Below are positions 1 to 14,624 of a stretch of 64,000 bases of DNA, in pieces. The notes under the pieces were generated by a model, which searched no databases, was not told the origin of the DNA, and was given only the letters and a program-made list of their open reading frames with translations. The DNA is taken from positions 8,982,729 to 9,046,728 of the forward strand of contig CM049314.1 in assembly GCA_026874595.1 (NCBI GenBank). Direction: 5' to 3'. The stretch comes from Sipunculus nudus (lineage: Eukaryota > Annelida > Sipuncula > Golfingiida > Sipunculidae). A program made the position numbers and the translations under genes. Position 1 is the stretch's first letter. Each line of letters begins with the position of its first letter.

Positions 1-3000
1 TATTCTTGTGGATCACTTCATCATAAAACAATCAAAGCCTTTCCTTATATATACTGATGCTGTTTAGTAAGAGTCAAAGCCTCACGGTGAATCTTATGAT
101 TCTTCCATTAAGCAACACAACAGAGATCATTGTCATTTGCCTGTCTGATTTCACGTACAAGTCACGTCAAAATAAGGTGCATACTGAAAGAGTACAGCAA
201 CAGCTATCTTACCTCAATGTCTGCGTTCATGTACCCGTTCACAATACAAAAGAAACATCGCTTAGTTTGGATAATTCGGAATCTGCTTCTATTCCTACGC
301 CACTTATTATCATAAATAATAATCAGTCAGTGACGGAGTTGTACGCATCTGCAATAATTATTATAATTTCAAGGAGATCTAAAGCAGGACCAGTCGAAGA
401 CACGTGAAAAATATAGTATAAACATGTACCTAAATTTCTGTTCCCATGCAAAATATGTCGAATTTAGTACATGCAACGTGTCTGTAAGAGTTTGAAACCG
501 ATTTTTGAAACGTACTAATTATTGTTTCATATTTATAAATTCAGAGTAGCGGTGGGTTCTTGGATTTTCATTCATATTTTTTCTCTATGTTGCTTATTAA
601 TAACAATGCCTCTCTATGTTTTGCATTTAGTAGATTATCATTACAATGAAGTGATTTCGGGTTGGACTGAATTGTGAAGCCTTTTCATTGCGGTATGTAC
701 CTAAGGCCAGTATGTTGTTTCTGTACTGATCTGATAATTCCTTAATTGAGACAGTGGCATCCGACTGAGAGCACAAGAATCAAACTATATATACTAAAAA
801 CAGTTTTAAAATGTGCCCTCATTTGATTTTGTAAAGATTATAAAACGGGGTTGGCAACCTCACCACATCAATGTAATTCACTTTGTCATAACCCAGATAA
901 ATAGGGTTCATGCCTGTAACCAGAGAAGTAACAAATCATTCTCCCTTGATTAGCAATTAACTTAGATCAATATTTTTGACGAAATTTCTCATTTGAATAA
1001 AAATATTTAGTGTATATCCCTTCTTTGCATGCAACTATCAGGAGATTAAATTAAAGGGAATTGACTAAATCATCCTGAATAATTGAATCTTGAGGCCTTT
1101 TTAGGAACAAAAGATACTTTGTTATTGTCAAGATGAAAAAAGACCCACATTTAATAGAATAAAATACAGACATGACAGTTTCAAAAATTCTCTTTATACA
1201 CCAAAACCTCTCACATCTCAAAAACTGACAATCGGGGAATCATGCTACATTTATTAAAATAATGGGGCATGGATATAACTATTTCAGTGCTTAGTTAATA
1301 ATGATATTATTAGAATAATAGAAGTAAGAACTAGAATAATGAAGGTCAGAATATTTTAAGGTACTCAGGGTTACCCTATTGCATGTGACATTTAAGCTTA
1401 CTTTCAGCATGAGTTAGAATATTTTGAAAATAGAACTTTATAGATCGGAATTGACTCTGACTGTTAGTTCTAATTAGCAAGTTGATTTTTTAAGATGCTG
1501 AGACCTACTACACATAAAATTAAATTTTAATTATAGTTTAATACGCTCTTACCATTTTTGTGTGTCCTTTTTTTCATCAAAGTAAGGTTCGACATATTAC
1601 AAGGAGTACTTCATCATCGAATGTGGTTTCTACTGGATATAGAGGTGATTTTTATAGGTATTATTGATCGACAGCTGTTTATGCAAGCGTCCCATAGTCA
1701 GTCCATGGAATATGGTGTGACAGATAAAAGGAGATAAAAGTTTCATAGTTTGTCCCTCCCTAGACAATTATCTGATGTTCATATGTCGTGTTAACGGATC
1801 GTCTTTGTGCCACTCTAACCATATGGCATGTTTTCAATGGATATATCATTCAATGATGATGTGTTAACCCAGCGAAGCATGACACGCCAGTGGGAATGAC
1901 CTAACATAAGGAATATACCTCTGCTGAATTACATTTACATTGATTATAGGTGGAATGATCCGTATAACGATACGTCAAATCATAAAAATGATTATGATTT
2001 CAGAAGTTTCACATTATCAACTAACAAATATTTTGTAGAATAAAAATAGAAATAGATATATTAATCAACACAACGGATATACATATGAATTGTTAGGTAA
2101 ATTTTTGATATTTTGGATCAGAAATAACCATATAAAACAAAATATATATTCTTGATCCACTTAAAGCTATCTTTCCTTTCTTGGTACATCTCTGTCGGAA
2201 TTAATGTCACATAAATTAATACTTCGACTAGTGTTTTAGAACGGCGTTGGGTGCAAATCGAACACATTATTTCCTTTTTTAAAATTCTCATACGGACAAT
2301 AAGGTGGGGTCATCTGGGGACTTTTTGCTAATTAACCTTATCAAGGGTAAGCGGTCATATACGTTTACGCCAAAAAAAATCATTACGAGTCGACCGAGTT
2401 TAAGTTAGGTACGATTGCATGCGTACGATACACATGACAAGGTCAAGGACGCTTGCACACAAGTCATGTGGCCATGTGAATAAAGAAAAGCTGGTCATTC
2501 CTCCCTCGTCTTTTAGTTGTCTCTCAACACGCAACACACGTTGAAAAAGGAGATATGCCTGGCATCTTTTCACTGCATAATGAACTGTTGTAAACAGAGG
2601 AAAAACCTACTGCACTTCTATTACGAATGTCAAACCTATAAACTCTGAGCTCCAAAATCGGATAATGCAAATCATTATTATGTTTGTACTTTTGCTTTAA
2701 TAAGAACTGGAAACTGCAACTAAACCTTTTGAATTCTTGGTCTATTGAGAGACTTGAACGGTCGATGTCTCATAGAGTTAGTCAATATAAAGTTATTTGA
2801 TCCTATATTTACTGGTTATGAATATAACTCTCACATCTACATGGTGTTGTGGAGATTTAAACTAAGAATAGAGAATACGATTTATATTAAAATAGATACT
2901 TATTTTATACAGTCGGAAATTATTTCCTGGTGTCGGGGAGTAACTTCAAAATTCATAAGCCGCAAAATAGTAAAAAATAAGATATAAAAATTGGTATCAT

Positions 3001-5735
3001 TACGACACACAAATTTCGTTATGTAAATGGTCATTTAATTTCAATTCGTGCATGGATTTGGATTATGCATAATTTATATTTTCATTTTATGCCTTTCCTG
3101 TACGCTGGTTTTCTGCCCAGTATAGTGTTAAGAATATACGGCTACATGAACAGGCACCTTTATATATGCCAGATATAAAACCAAGGGAATGAGTTCTTAA
3201 CATTCTACAGCAATTCCTTCATAAAATCTTTCCCCTGTCTAATTATACCTCTGCTTTGGAGACCATTCGTAAGATGTTCAGTCTACTCTCATTTATTCGC
3301 CGATTTCGGGATCGAGAAAAAAAGTTGGCGATAGGCGAGGATGGCGGATCATGGAGGGTGCCGGCGTCATCTGCAAATCTTAGTTCGTTTTAATGACAAT
3401 TAAGGATCGGTGCAGCATATACATGTATATGAAATAAGACACAACACAGATGTGCACACCAGTTTACAAAGTGTGTAAATATAGAAATACACTAGAGTCA
3501 ATTCAGTGTGTCAATGATACCATAAAAGTCGTATTCCATATAAAAACATCTTTGCAGTATTTACACTGATCAATTAAAAAAAAGAACTTGACCGAGTGAT
3601 CGTAGTCTGATTGCTCTTCTCTGACCTGAGAGACATTATCCCTTTTTCCATTGGGACAAAAAATTTCCGACTCATTAATATAAGCTCTAACATCCCGGTG
3701 TGTTGCCAGTAATTCTTGATAGTTATCGGGCTTATCGTATCCCACACGTTTTATCCATCGAATTGTACCGCTTAGCAGGATGGTCGTCGCTTCTTTGTTT
3801 TACACGCAGTAACTAATGTAGTGCAGCTGCAAAATGGCGTACTGTGTCGGTAGTTGTGAAACTCACCGGTGCATGGCCTGCCGCAAGGCTCTCTCTTGTT
3901 AATGTTATGTCAATCGACAAACTTTTTATGACACATTAGTGTACTTATTTAAAGATAGTGATTTCTTCTGATAACCCCGCACAAGATACACACTGCCAGC
4001 GACAATGAGGTAACAGTGGCCACACAAACTACCCGTCTGATCCTTCTGATTTCATCAATTAATTAAATTTTTCACAAACAATGGCTTCTCAATGATATCA
4101 GCTCGGAATGACTCGTATGACCAGCGGACCAGCCAATTAGGTGTGAAACCGACTGGTGCATGGCCTGCTGCAAGGCTCGTTCAAACCGAAAAACTGGCGA
4201 AAGGCAAATTTCCTGGCATTATGTTTGATGGTCGATGGCGAGTTTGGCAGGATAAAAGAGATAAATATAAAGAAGAGAAATCAGAACTTGTAAATTGTTG
4301 GCGAGTTTGGTGGATTATCGGGTGGCAAATAAATGAGAACTGACTGTATGCAATATATACAGTATATATATGTATCATACATATTTGTACACACATCTTG
4401 GATGTATACAGGGTTGGTCCTATCTAACCGATCACCATGGTACCCACCACATGATTCCGGCTTATGATATTCTGATAACCCCATACAATAGCACACTTGC
4501 TATACACTGTGGGATACACTGTGGTTATGTCGTAGATTTATAGCGATATAAATCAGTGACATGATCTGGGCAAGACTGTGGTGTACAATGTTACTTTGTT
4601 ATCACACAGTATCATACACTAATCGCAAAGGAATATTTTGGCAAAGGACTAAAACAATTTGTTTAACACAAATTTAAGAGCATTCATACAGGCAAGATGT
4701 TTACCAATAAATAAGTAGCTTAAAACATTATTATAAACTTAATTAGGATATAAACTTGAACACTGTTGGGCCTATTTTGTCGTGTTAAAATTTTTATTTA
4801 AGTCATTTTTATCGCAAGAGATAACACTTAAAAAATAAGCAAGACTTCCTTATCTAAGCATACGTGTCTCCATTACATTATATAAAACTTCGTCATACGT
4901 GACATACCAAAATTCATCCTGGATCTGTTGATATACTGTTCGTCTCTAATATGTAATTAGCTCATACGTAATTTTCTTAAGGTCTCACAAGAGAAAAAAA
5001 TCATTTTAACGTACACTATCGGTTAATGCTTCGTCGGTCGAACTATGCCTTCATCTTACCATTTTAAGTCAGAGCCAGCTACTTACCTATTTATTTGTAT
5101 ACGTAATGTTATATCTGGCTTTCTCTGCGCACATATTAATAAACTTCAGGTAATTCATGCGATGAAAGGTTCTAAACATGCCTCTTGACGAGTGTATGGC
5201 CTTGTTCCTCTACAAACTGTTTGTAAATACGGTAAATACGCCCATTTTGACAAAAAGAAAATGGTTGCATATGTGCGGAGGTTGAAAATTCACTAGTTTC
5301 ACCATTTTAGCAATATCAACACTGGTTCGCCTGACCTGCCGCCAGGTGTCATTCTTGAATGCGTTTGGTTTATTTTGTCGGGCCCCCACATGTTATAAAT
5401 ACAAAACGACGTGATAATGTGCTGTCTGATCGGCGGTTTTTGGTCAACAATAAATTTCCTCTGTTAATCTTACTTCAACATATACAGCATTACAGTGAAA
5501 ACGATGTTTACAAGGTTTCTGGTGTGACAGTTATGCTCAGTCCTGTATGTGGCTGTATAAATGGCTTGGCTGATCATGAGCATCACAATGGACAACTGAA
5601 CTATATTTGCTATAACAGTAAATAATAAGTGTCTACGCTAGAAGTACCATATACCATATACCGAAAACCTTATTTTAATAAATCTTACATTTGGTAGTAA
5701 TATCTCAATTATATTAAGGTTCCAGCGCCCATTAT
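1..5735. other. Gene-free AT-rich sequence
   Basis: No coding region, RNA gene or element that I can recognise. The longest frame (57-407, 116 codons) is low-complexity and has no family motif. A short local duplication links 3851-3896 with 4142-4186 (CCGGTGCATGGCCTGC-type sequence). Confidence 0.6.
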
Positions 5736-5747
5736 ATATGTATGGGA

Positions 5748-5769
5748 GGGGGGGGGGGGGGGGGGGGGG
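5748..5769. repeat. Poly-G run
   Basis: About 22 consecutive G. The longest reading frame here is created by Gly codons in this run and is not a gene. Similar G or C runs occur at 8712-8727, 11530-11563 (interrupted), 11730-11745, 57961-57977 and 62401-62410. Confidence 0.95.
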
Positions 5770-8000
5770 TGCATGCTCTTGCCGAGCACCAGTGTACCCA
5801 TACACAGTGGTGCCATCTTTTGGGGACATGATGAACCATGCCAATGTTTTTGTATGTTCTAACATATATGTTCACCTTTTGTGTACAGTATCAAGATGTA
5901 TCAGACAATTGTGTACAGTATCAAGATATTCAGGGACCCTTTTGAAAAAGTACGAATGGAACCCACACATACAGCATCATCATGCCTGTGTATTCCTGAT
6001 GAATGAATATGTATTCAAACAATCATACTCCCGAGAACATTTAAAAAAAATTAATTTTTATGTTTCTACAGTACTCAGTTTACATCTTATTGTTTGTGAT
6101 CACCTGGTCCTCTGAAGTAGCCCACCGTCACAACAATCCCTGCAAAACAGCACAAACAACAAAAATAAAGTATAGAAAAAAAAATATGAATGAGACAGAA
6201 AGAAGGATAAAGAAGAAAAAATAGAATCGCTGCTCAGCTTGAAAGAACTTGATTGGACCCGCCAATATACACACAGAGGTGCCCTTTTTCCGGATTTTCC
6301 CCCAGTTATTCAATCGTATATTTTCATATAGCTACCATGACATCTAATGTGATCGCACTGGTTTTTATCTTTACTAGTTCTACAACAAGCTTCTTAACAA
6401 TCACATTCCAGATCCAACCGGGGGATTTTCAGCTCTGTCCACAGCCCGTACGATGATCAGCAGATTTTCAATTTTGATTGACCGGGAGTTTTCATGTTAG
6501 ACACTTCAATGATACATGTTGTACATGGATCTCTTAATGAATCCAGGGCTGCTCCTAGAACAACCTAGTGCCTGGAAGCACATCGTTTTGTTTGTATTTA
6601 TTATCCTTGTCCTCTCTTACATTAGGGTATGCGTCAATCAATTATGTTTGTAATGATTTATGTTCGTCTGTGCATCTGTCACGAATTGTAGTTAAAAAAC
6701 CTCCAGCCTTTTCAATTGCAAATTACAAAAAAGTTAGGTGTCTGCTTTATGTCAGCCCTCCTTGTGGATAAACCAGATTCGGAGCTCGGATTCTAGAACT
6801 CAGGATGTGAAATCATTAAGTTATTGTTCACTCTTCACTCTCCAGATGTCAGCAGGAATGGTGTCTGCAGTTTCACTGACTTGAGTGAAAACTACCGTGT
6901 CGGTTAATATGCAACACAAGGCGAACCCGTTTCACAAAATAAATCTGTAACGTCAACATGTACTTCTGTTGCATGGGACGCAACCTTGTGCCATTATAAA
7001 ACACTAACTCAGGCGCAGATATCATTTTAGGAAATTGATCCTTCTGTATTCCGACTAGAGTGCAGATCCGTGTTTGCCACAAAACTGTGGCTGGCCTGAA
7101 CAAGAAATGACCGCTTTTTGTCGCCAGTCAACTTCCACAACTCGAGTTGGTTTAACTAGATTCAAGGAAACTGTGTTAATTTGCCGACGTTTTTATTTAT
7201 TATTTTATTTAGAGCAATCTAGTTACCACTAAGTGTAAATACATAATGCACCCGTGACTATTCATTGGTTAGAACTTGAGTTATCTAGACTTATTCGTCG
7301 GCCAACTATAGAATAACATTGCCTGTACTTGCCTATATAGCTTTTAAAGAACCATATAAAGGACCCCGCTCTTCAAAAACTACGTGCGTTACTGCAAACA
7401 ACGGGCAAAAAAAGACTGCTTACACCCCCTCCCCCACCACACACACACACATGCGAACACAAACACAGACGCCCAGAAAGTATGATCAAAATCATATCAT
7501 CATCATTTGATTCGCCTAAAACTCAGGATGTTAATGATCTTCAAACACAATATAAGTGAAAATGTGAAGTGGCGGATCCAGAAATTCGGGAACAGGAGGC
7601 GCTAATACTGATTTCGCGGTTTATGGGTATACAGTCTAACCTCTTTTATCTGCTATCTTTGGGACTGGGGCAGTGTTTGGTGGTAGGCGGGGATGGCGGT
7701 TGATCGGGAATCCAATGGGATGAGCTAAAATCGGGCATTGCATTTCTAAGGCTTGTCTTTAACTAGTCATATAAAAAACGTTTAAAACTGCACATGTGTA
7801 CATTGATATTATTTTATTAACATAAAAAGAAAATTACAAATAATCACATGAAGCACAGGGTGTACAATGAGTACAGAGATAGTACGGACATGTAAGCATA
7901 TACGGTTAAAATATAAACCATAAGTCTTTAGAAAAAAAGAAAGAAAAAAAATTAAGAAAAAATAAGTTCTTAAATTGTGCACCACTTTTATGTAATATAT
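5770..8000. other. Gene-free sequence
   Basis: Holds a small direct repeat (GTGTACAGTATCAAGAT at 5881 and 5911), a CA-rich patch (7438-7470) and no supported gene. Confidence 0.55.
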
Positions 8001-8006
8001 ATATTG

Positions 8007-8009
<3 letters not shown>

Positions 8010-8056
<47 letters not shown>
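8010..8056. repeat. (TA)n microsatellite
   Basis: Uninterrupted alternating TA run in an AT-rich intergenic stretch. Confidence 0.95.
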
Positions 8057-8061
<5 letters not shown>

Positions 8062-8509
8062 TATGTTATTTAGTTCCAGCCTTCGAAAATTAGAAATATT
8101 TGTTTTTCATTTGACCCATAAGAATAAAATCCAGAACCAATTTGATGTTATAAAGTTAATGACAGGAACACGGGGGAGATTATGGGCCTCCCATATTGAG
8201 TAAATGTTCAAATATGCACTGTTAAGAGGTTTTTTGGAGGCATCTTTCATAAAAAAAATATGAGGATTTTCTGTTTACTCAACTACTATTCTCTTGAATG
8301 TCTTTGCATAACGTTGTCAAACTTTAGAGAAAGGGGGTGGGGGGTTTCACGTGTGGCCGGCTTCATTATCTTTATAGCGGATGTCTAAGTATAGTAATAT
8401 TTCGAGGCTGTGTTAATTACTAGAGCAGATCAGGTCATTAATATCCTCAATTTATAAATTAAAAAGTAATAAACTGTGGATATCGTAATAATAGCTGGAA
8501 CAAGGTTTC

Positions 8510-8905
8510 AAAAATAGAGAAAAATAAATCGTAAAAATTGGAAAAATACAGGTGGCACCACCAGTCTGCAGGAACTGATGAAGCACTCCATGATTAATAC
8601 GTGCTTAATAACCCCATAGTTCGATGGATACGGGTAACAGAGATCTAATTTTAGGTATCCAAGGAGATTTTTCATAGGCCTCCCTCGATGCGAAGGAAGA
8701 AGATTCTTCTCGGGGGGGGGGGGGGGGTTTACGAGACCCATAGCTCGAAGGAAGAAGAAAACAGGTCCAGCGATTAGGATTTGTGCCCTGTTACGGACAT
8801 TCGGACGGCCGGACGGCCAGCACGCCAGACGGCCGGACTGAAGGACGACGGACAATGACCCATCACTATAGCTCAGCATGACTTGAAGTCAGATGAGCTA
8901 TTAAA
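8510..8905 (+). mobile_element. Repeat fragment with GGTGG(N)CCACC site and terminal hairpin
   Basis: An AAAATACAGGTGGCACCACC...CTGCAGGAACTGATGAAGCA segment matches 57564-57610. Its distal part (GATTTGTGCCCTGTTACGGA) matches 57490-57507. It ends in the hairpin TAGCTCAGCATGACT / AGTCAGATGAGCTA (8869-8900) shared with 17358-17389, 60859-60889 and 61405-61435. A poly-G run lies inside (8712-8727). Confidence 0.6.
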
Positions 8906-11900
8906 AACAGAGATGTTACAGCTCAACGTGTGAGTGTCTGCCCCTCTGTGCCCTGACGTGCCTTTCCATGATCATCTCCTACTGGAGCGGCACCACGTGG
9001 CAATACGGAAAATTAAGTACGATCTACCATCAGTAAAACATCATGCGCCCAAAGAGGCGCCAGTAATCGCCTGGTCGCATTAATATACACAGCATCATGT
9101 TCAATTATACATATACACAAAAACAGACAAACACGCACACGCACTCAACAAAGCACACATTCAAACACGAATGTAGAATCACGAAACTACGCACACTTCT
9201 GGTAACAAGCACACCCACGTGTACGCGAATACCCCGACACACGCATTCACATGTTAGTGAGTACATAACCATTACAGACCAATACTCAAAGTCTCTCTGT
9301 ACCCATATGTAAATTAATCAATTTATTTTGCATAATATTTAGACGAGGCAAACAACGGTTTCTTGTAATCTCTCGTTTTGATTCATATGTGATGATGTTA
9401 CTCCTGGAAGTATTACACTTAGGTTACAAAACCTTTATTTGTTTGCAAGTATCCGAATGTCAGTTAATTTGTCATAAATACTGTGTAATCATGCTGCGTA
9501 CAACAAGTAAACCTTGTGATCACCATGTAACACCAAAATGAAAGTTGTCGTGAAAGAAAATATGTATTAAGTGTATATTTACAATACTTACATCAGATAT
9601 GTATCATGGAACTGATAAGCACTATACAAAGTATATATATATATCTGAACTGTACAGATGTGAATGAATAAAGCAGTATTCATATACCAAACAGTTATTT
9701 AAAAACGTGTTTGTTTGTGAGATGTCAGTGTATATTTTAACAAGCAATTGACCCCTGTGCAGTTGCTGCTGTAAATAAAGCACCAGTTTAACTCCCAGCG
9801 TTCAAACCTGAAATAACTTAATATAATTTCCTTGGATATAAAGGTGTTGGTTGTGAAAGAGAAACCCCCTGTGCTGTTATTATTTTACCCTTACAGTGAT
9901 CCACTATCGAAAGACTACTGGTCCTCCTGGTCATATTTTGGCACCAAAAAAAAAGTATCCCACTGATGAAATGAAATTAAATTTAATTAAATTCAGAGCA
10001 TTTATTGATATCACATACAGTAACTATTGACCCTGACAGGATAGCACGCTCTCATCGATCTAATTAAAATTCCTGGTCCTGTGCCAGCCCTGGTGTAGAA
10101 ACTCTGGAACACTTGCTATTTTAAGCAGCGGTTAAAGCGAAGGATATCTGGAAAGACTGCAGGGTAGAACAGCTGCGTAAGGATTGTAATAACTGGGGTT
10201 AATGAACTACGCGTCAGTAATATGAGAAATGAACTTGAATGTTAATTAGATGAACGAGCTATATTTTAAATCACAACTGGCTGCTCGTAGGTGTATGCAT
10301 GGTGTAAATGTTCTATCCACGTTATGGTTAATTTGAATGCGTTCTGGTGATAATTGAGTAGCCAAAGCTGAGATATGTATGACGAATCATCCAAAACTGT
10401 CCAACAATTGTAGGCTGAAAGCGATAGAGGTCACAGAGTGTGAAAACCGGAGGGCTTATGAAAAGTTTTTTTTATCATGTTCATATTAAAGGACATTCAC
10501 TACTTCACGCAGCTAAGGCAAACAAATATTTTCATAGCAAATATAGGCTTCAAGGGGTCGTTCATGTGAGATTCGTGTAAGTAAATTTTATAAATTTGAT
10601 TAAGCTTGTAAGTATGTACACGTATATGAATGCACCTGAACAGTAACCTAATCGCAACACACCTATTTGTACAATTTATGGTCAGTCAGCCTAGGTAATC
10701 TCCACTACAGGGCTGTTACTGTCACAAAATTAGATTAGTCTAACACTTCTGGTATCACTAGGGTGTGAGTATAATTGATTCACTTGGTATGTGTACTTAG
10801 TGAGAAAAGAGCATGTTTGAAAAGGCAATAAATGTAATGTAAACAGCTTACCAGATTCATGAGCATATGATCCGCAGAGACAGATCGAGTTAACTCAGTA
10901 TGTTGGGTCTCAGTTCAGTTTTTATTAGGTAAATGCTGGGTGTGGTGCTTTCTATATTATAATTTTCAGGCAAGGGCGCGGTCATCCCTAGTGCTTTCCT
11001 CCTTCATCTGCTTTGCAGATTCGGGTCTAATGACCACCAAATCCTCGGCAGATAAATCACGACCTCGGGACTGTCCGCTGAGTACTTTCCTGTCGTATTT
11101 CTGTGCCCTTATCAAACCCTGGCCTCACGTAAATTTTGAAACCGCTGCCATTTTGCTTATAGACTTTAAACTGATAGTCGCATGTCAGAACTAGTATACC
11201 ACTAGTTTTGTAAATACATGCTTTAATTAAATACACGTCAGACGTGAGAAACCAAACGAAATTATGAAGTTATAAATAGAATTGGTTTTACGAAGTATAC
11301 TCTGAAAATTAAAACGACGATAGTATCCAATGAAGATAAATATCGATAGGCAATGCTGTCAGACCTACATCTTAAATCCTTCAGGCTTGTTTCTCTACAC
11401 TAGATAAGAGGTTATGGTCAATTATTTGCATGGATTTGGGGTGGGCATAATACGCTGTGACCTGAAATGGTGCAACAGTAACTCTAACAACACTCATGAG
11501 CCATGTTTGTTAATAGAATGTCTGAAGGGGGGTGTGGGGGGGGGGGGGTGGGGTGGGGGTAGTTCGGATAAACGTGCCGTAAAAAAATCATAATATGAAA
11601 TAGCTGAAATACTAATGTGGAAGATCTGAGGGACAAATTGAACAATTTTCACATAGAAATGGTTTTATTTCCCAAAAGAGGGGACAAAAAGTGGCCCACT
11701 ACCTATCCTTTAAAAGTGAGGGGGACATGCCCCCCCCCCCCCCCCGCCTGTAATGAAGAGTCATGGCTTTTTGTTGTAAAATTTTCCCTTGAAACATAAC
11801 ACAAACCGACATGTTGTTTTTCCTCTTCGGTATACCCGAAATTATATAACCCTAACCCTTAGCCCTAACCTTAAAAAATCAAGATTTTCCCGGGAAGATT

Positions 11901-12312
11901 AAATTTAAAGAAGTGTTTAAGTTTAATTCATATGTTTAGTACACTAGGGTTTATATCACCCTTATCCTAACCTTAAAATCAGAAATCCTAAACAAACTTA
12001 ATAATGTTTTCCCTGAATACATAAAAACGTTGAACAACGCAATGAAATCTTGAACCATTGCAATGAAAGCCGCTGTAAAATTAACCTCAAAGCATTCGAC
12101 GTAAACGCACATACAAAAAAATACAGACAATTTAAATTGCAGTATTGCTCTGACATTCAACAGACAACAGACCACAGATATTATTGTCCAAATAAGGGTT
12201 TAATCTAGCATGGCATACTGACGCGTGGCCATGCGATAATTATTTTGACAGCAGTGGGTAAAACTTACATAATTCTGTGAATAAGACCAATGGTTTCTTA
12301 ACGTAATGCACA

Positions 12313-12317
<5 letters not shown>

Positions 12318-12371
<54 letters not shown>
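12318..12371. repeat. (TA)n microsatellite
   Basis: Uninterrupted TA run of about 27 units. The Tyr-Ile repeat reading frame over it is an artefact. Confidence 0.95.
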
Positions 12372-12374
<3 letters not shown>

Positions 12375-13202
12375 GCATGGGACATCCATTAATGATCCAT
12401 ATTAGTGCTTCACTCCCTTGTGTAAATTCAGCGATCCGTTTTCATTTTTCGAATACGGAGAGACCAATATCAACATTATTCCCAGCATGAGATACTGTAG
12501 TACACAGAGGCTGGATATAACGGTGATACTATCGTCACACAGAGGCTGGCTGTAACGGTGGAAGTTTATTCACGTCTGTTCACTTCATTGAAATTTTATC
12601 AATAAGTTCTTATCACATTCCCGTTATGGGTCTACAATGTATTGCATATACCTGAGAACTCCTTCCCTGATCAGACTAGATGATACTTAACATGTTCAGA
12701 TATAATCGTGACACGCTTCATTGCCTTCCCCATGAGTTCTATATTATTGTGTGCTGTCGGGTATATTACTTGATCTTTTCTCAGAGTTTTTACGATCGGT
12801 AGGCTGCACCATTAGCAAACAGACCGACACATTGTACATATATATACACGTGAGTGCAAACACCAAACATCATTTGTAGCGAGGGGGAGCCCGACGGCGG
12901 TGGATTTAGTTATTGTAAGTAGGGGATCCATGGTGGAATATTAGCGAGTATAAGTGCTTTACTTAAAAGAGGGTCTGAAGGAACAATATCAGTCTACATT
13001 GAATCAAAACTATGGATGATGCCAGTCATCATAGAAATTACAGAGGAAGGTCCTCGTACTCAAACCGAGGATCCATTAACCCAGAATCCATGTTACCCTC
13101 CTCCCTGGAGCTACCCTACCCTGACGTGAGTACACCCGTGGTGTTATATTACCATATTTTTAACGCCATGGTATAACTTATATATGTATGTATGTATGAA
13201 TG

Positions 13203-13206
<4 letters not shown>

Positions 13207-13273
<67 letters not shown>

Positions 13274-13391
13274 AGATAGATGAAAATCTTATACACAGAA
13301 AAATGGGTTCACTGCCTGTGGGAATCGAACCGACTTTTATGTGTAAACAATTCCAATCTATATGCAATGAACCAGCATGGCTATTCATGCA

Positions 13392-13460
<69 letters not shown>
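13207..13460. repeat. Compound (TA)n / (CT)n / (TA)n microsatellites
   Basis: (TA)n at 13207-13270 and (CT)n at 13391-13432 running straight into (TA)n at 13433-13460. About 120 bases of ordinary sequence lie between the first run and the others. Confidence 0.95.
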
Positions 13461-13567
13461 GTGGGTGTATAAAAGGTCAACAGAGGAATGCTTTACATCC
13501 TTAGCAAGCTATAGAATGCTGTAGCTTATCGCCACCTGCATTTTATTATATCAGTAGCACAACACTT

Positions 13568-13680
13568 ATATTGAGTACATCACGAACACTGTTATCCTGT
13601 TGACAGTTTTAGCATTAAATATATAAGCATATTTATAAACAACTCACAAATGATACGTGATATAACGAGAGCCAACACCT
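13568..13680. repeat. Third partial copy of a segment in the large duplication
   Basis: The stretch from CATCACGAACACTGTTATCC through TTTATAAACAACTCACA and GATACGTG matches 27697-27775 closely and 45590-45670 more loosely. This suggests the segment is a dispersed repeat rather than unique duplicated sequence. Confidence 0.65.
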
Positions 13681-14624
13681 CGCACAGAAATCTCTCATGC
13701 AAAGCACTCAAGTGGACACAATCATTATTCATGATCATCTCATTATCAAATTACACAAAAATATATATTTTTATGTTATACACATATATACAAACATAAA
13801 CACAGTATATTATTCCCTTTTTTTCCATATCAATACCCGTAGGTCAAAAAAGTTATTGCCCATGTCATATATATAGAGGCCAACCGGTGCAAGTTCAGCG
13901 AATCCAAGCGAAGCCACAACAAACAGATACGAACATTTCATGAATGAATTGTATAATGCTCAGTTAGGGTGACAGCATATTAATATGGGAGGATAGGGGA
14001 TTATGATTAGTGACGGTATTTATTTTAGGTGGTCGTGGAAAAGAAAACTCGAATATTATATATTGAAATCTGTGAGATAAGACCGACCGTGGGACTGGTC
14101 ACAAGTGGTCTTAATGCACAGGTGGTGTTATATTGGAAAGGTTCGTTATGACCAAATTGTCTTATTGGGAAGATGGTCTCTCAGACAGGTTCCACTGTAA
14201 ATATTTCTAGTTTTTACATTTTAAAAATGCAAGTCCCTTTCTGAAAATTATTGAGTTAATATTTGCGACAACTGGGGTTGCACGTATAGGAGAGGGCCTT
14301 TCCTATAGATAACAAGTGACCCATGGGTCATGACGCTCAGCTGCCATGCATGACCTGTGACATCATGGACTGAGATTCACAACTTCCAGTCAAATTTTGA
14401 AGAACCAATTTGCCAATTTGTTGAAAATTTTCTATGACAACAGAAATATATATCACTTATGTCTGGTTAAAACACAGTGAATTGATGGTCTGAGGAAAAT
14501 GCATGATTGTAAATCAGGAACTATTCCAACAGCTTGCTTGAAACCTGTCAGTCTCATAAGGAACTTCACAAAGGGCAAATATAAGATCAAAATATATAGC
14601 AAAAATCAAGGAAATACATGCCAG

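Larger units (their letters stand above)
8910..14300. other. Gene-free sequence with microsatellites
   Basis: Apart from the listed TA/CT runs, G and C runs and the 13.6-kb repeat fragment, I see a CA-rich patch (9115-9250) and a doubled CACAGAGGCTGG...TAACGGTG segment (12498 and 12536). No exon is supported, although 5' exons of the GH35 gene could lie here or further right. Confidence 0.5.

Noticed and set aside
57-407. 116-codon open frame near the left edge
   Set aside because: Composition is low-complexity and AT-driven, no domain is recognisable and no splice context supports it.
5738-6115. 125-codon frame with a poly-Gly start
   Set aside because: Created by the poly-G run; nothing protein-like follows.
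11846-11875. Telomere-like CCCTAACCCTTAGCCCTAACC
   Set aside because: Only about three imperfect units; too short to be a real interstitial telomeric array.
13149-13524. Frames encoding Tyr-Ile and Ser-Leu repeats on both strands
   Set aside because: Translation of TA and CT microsatellites.
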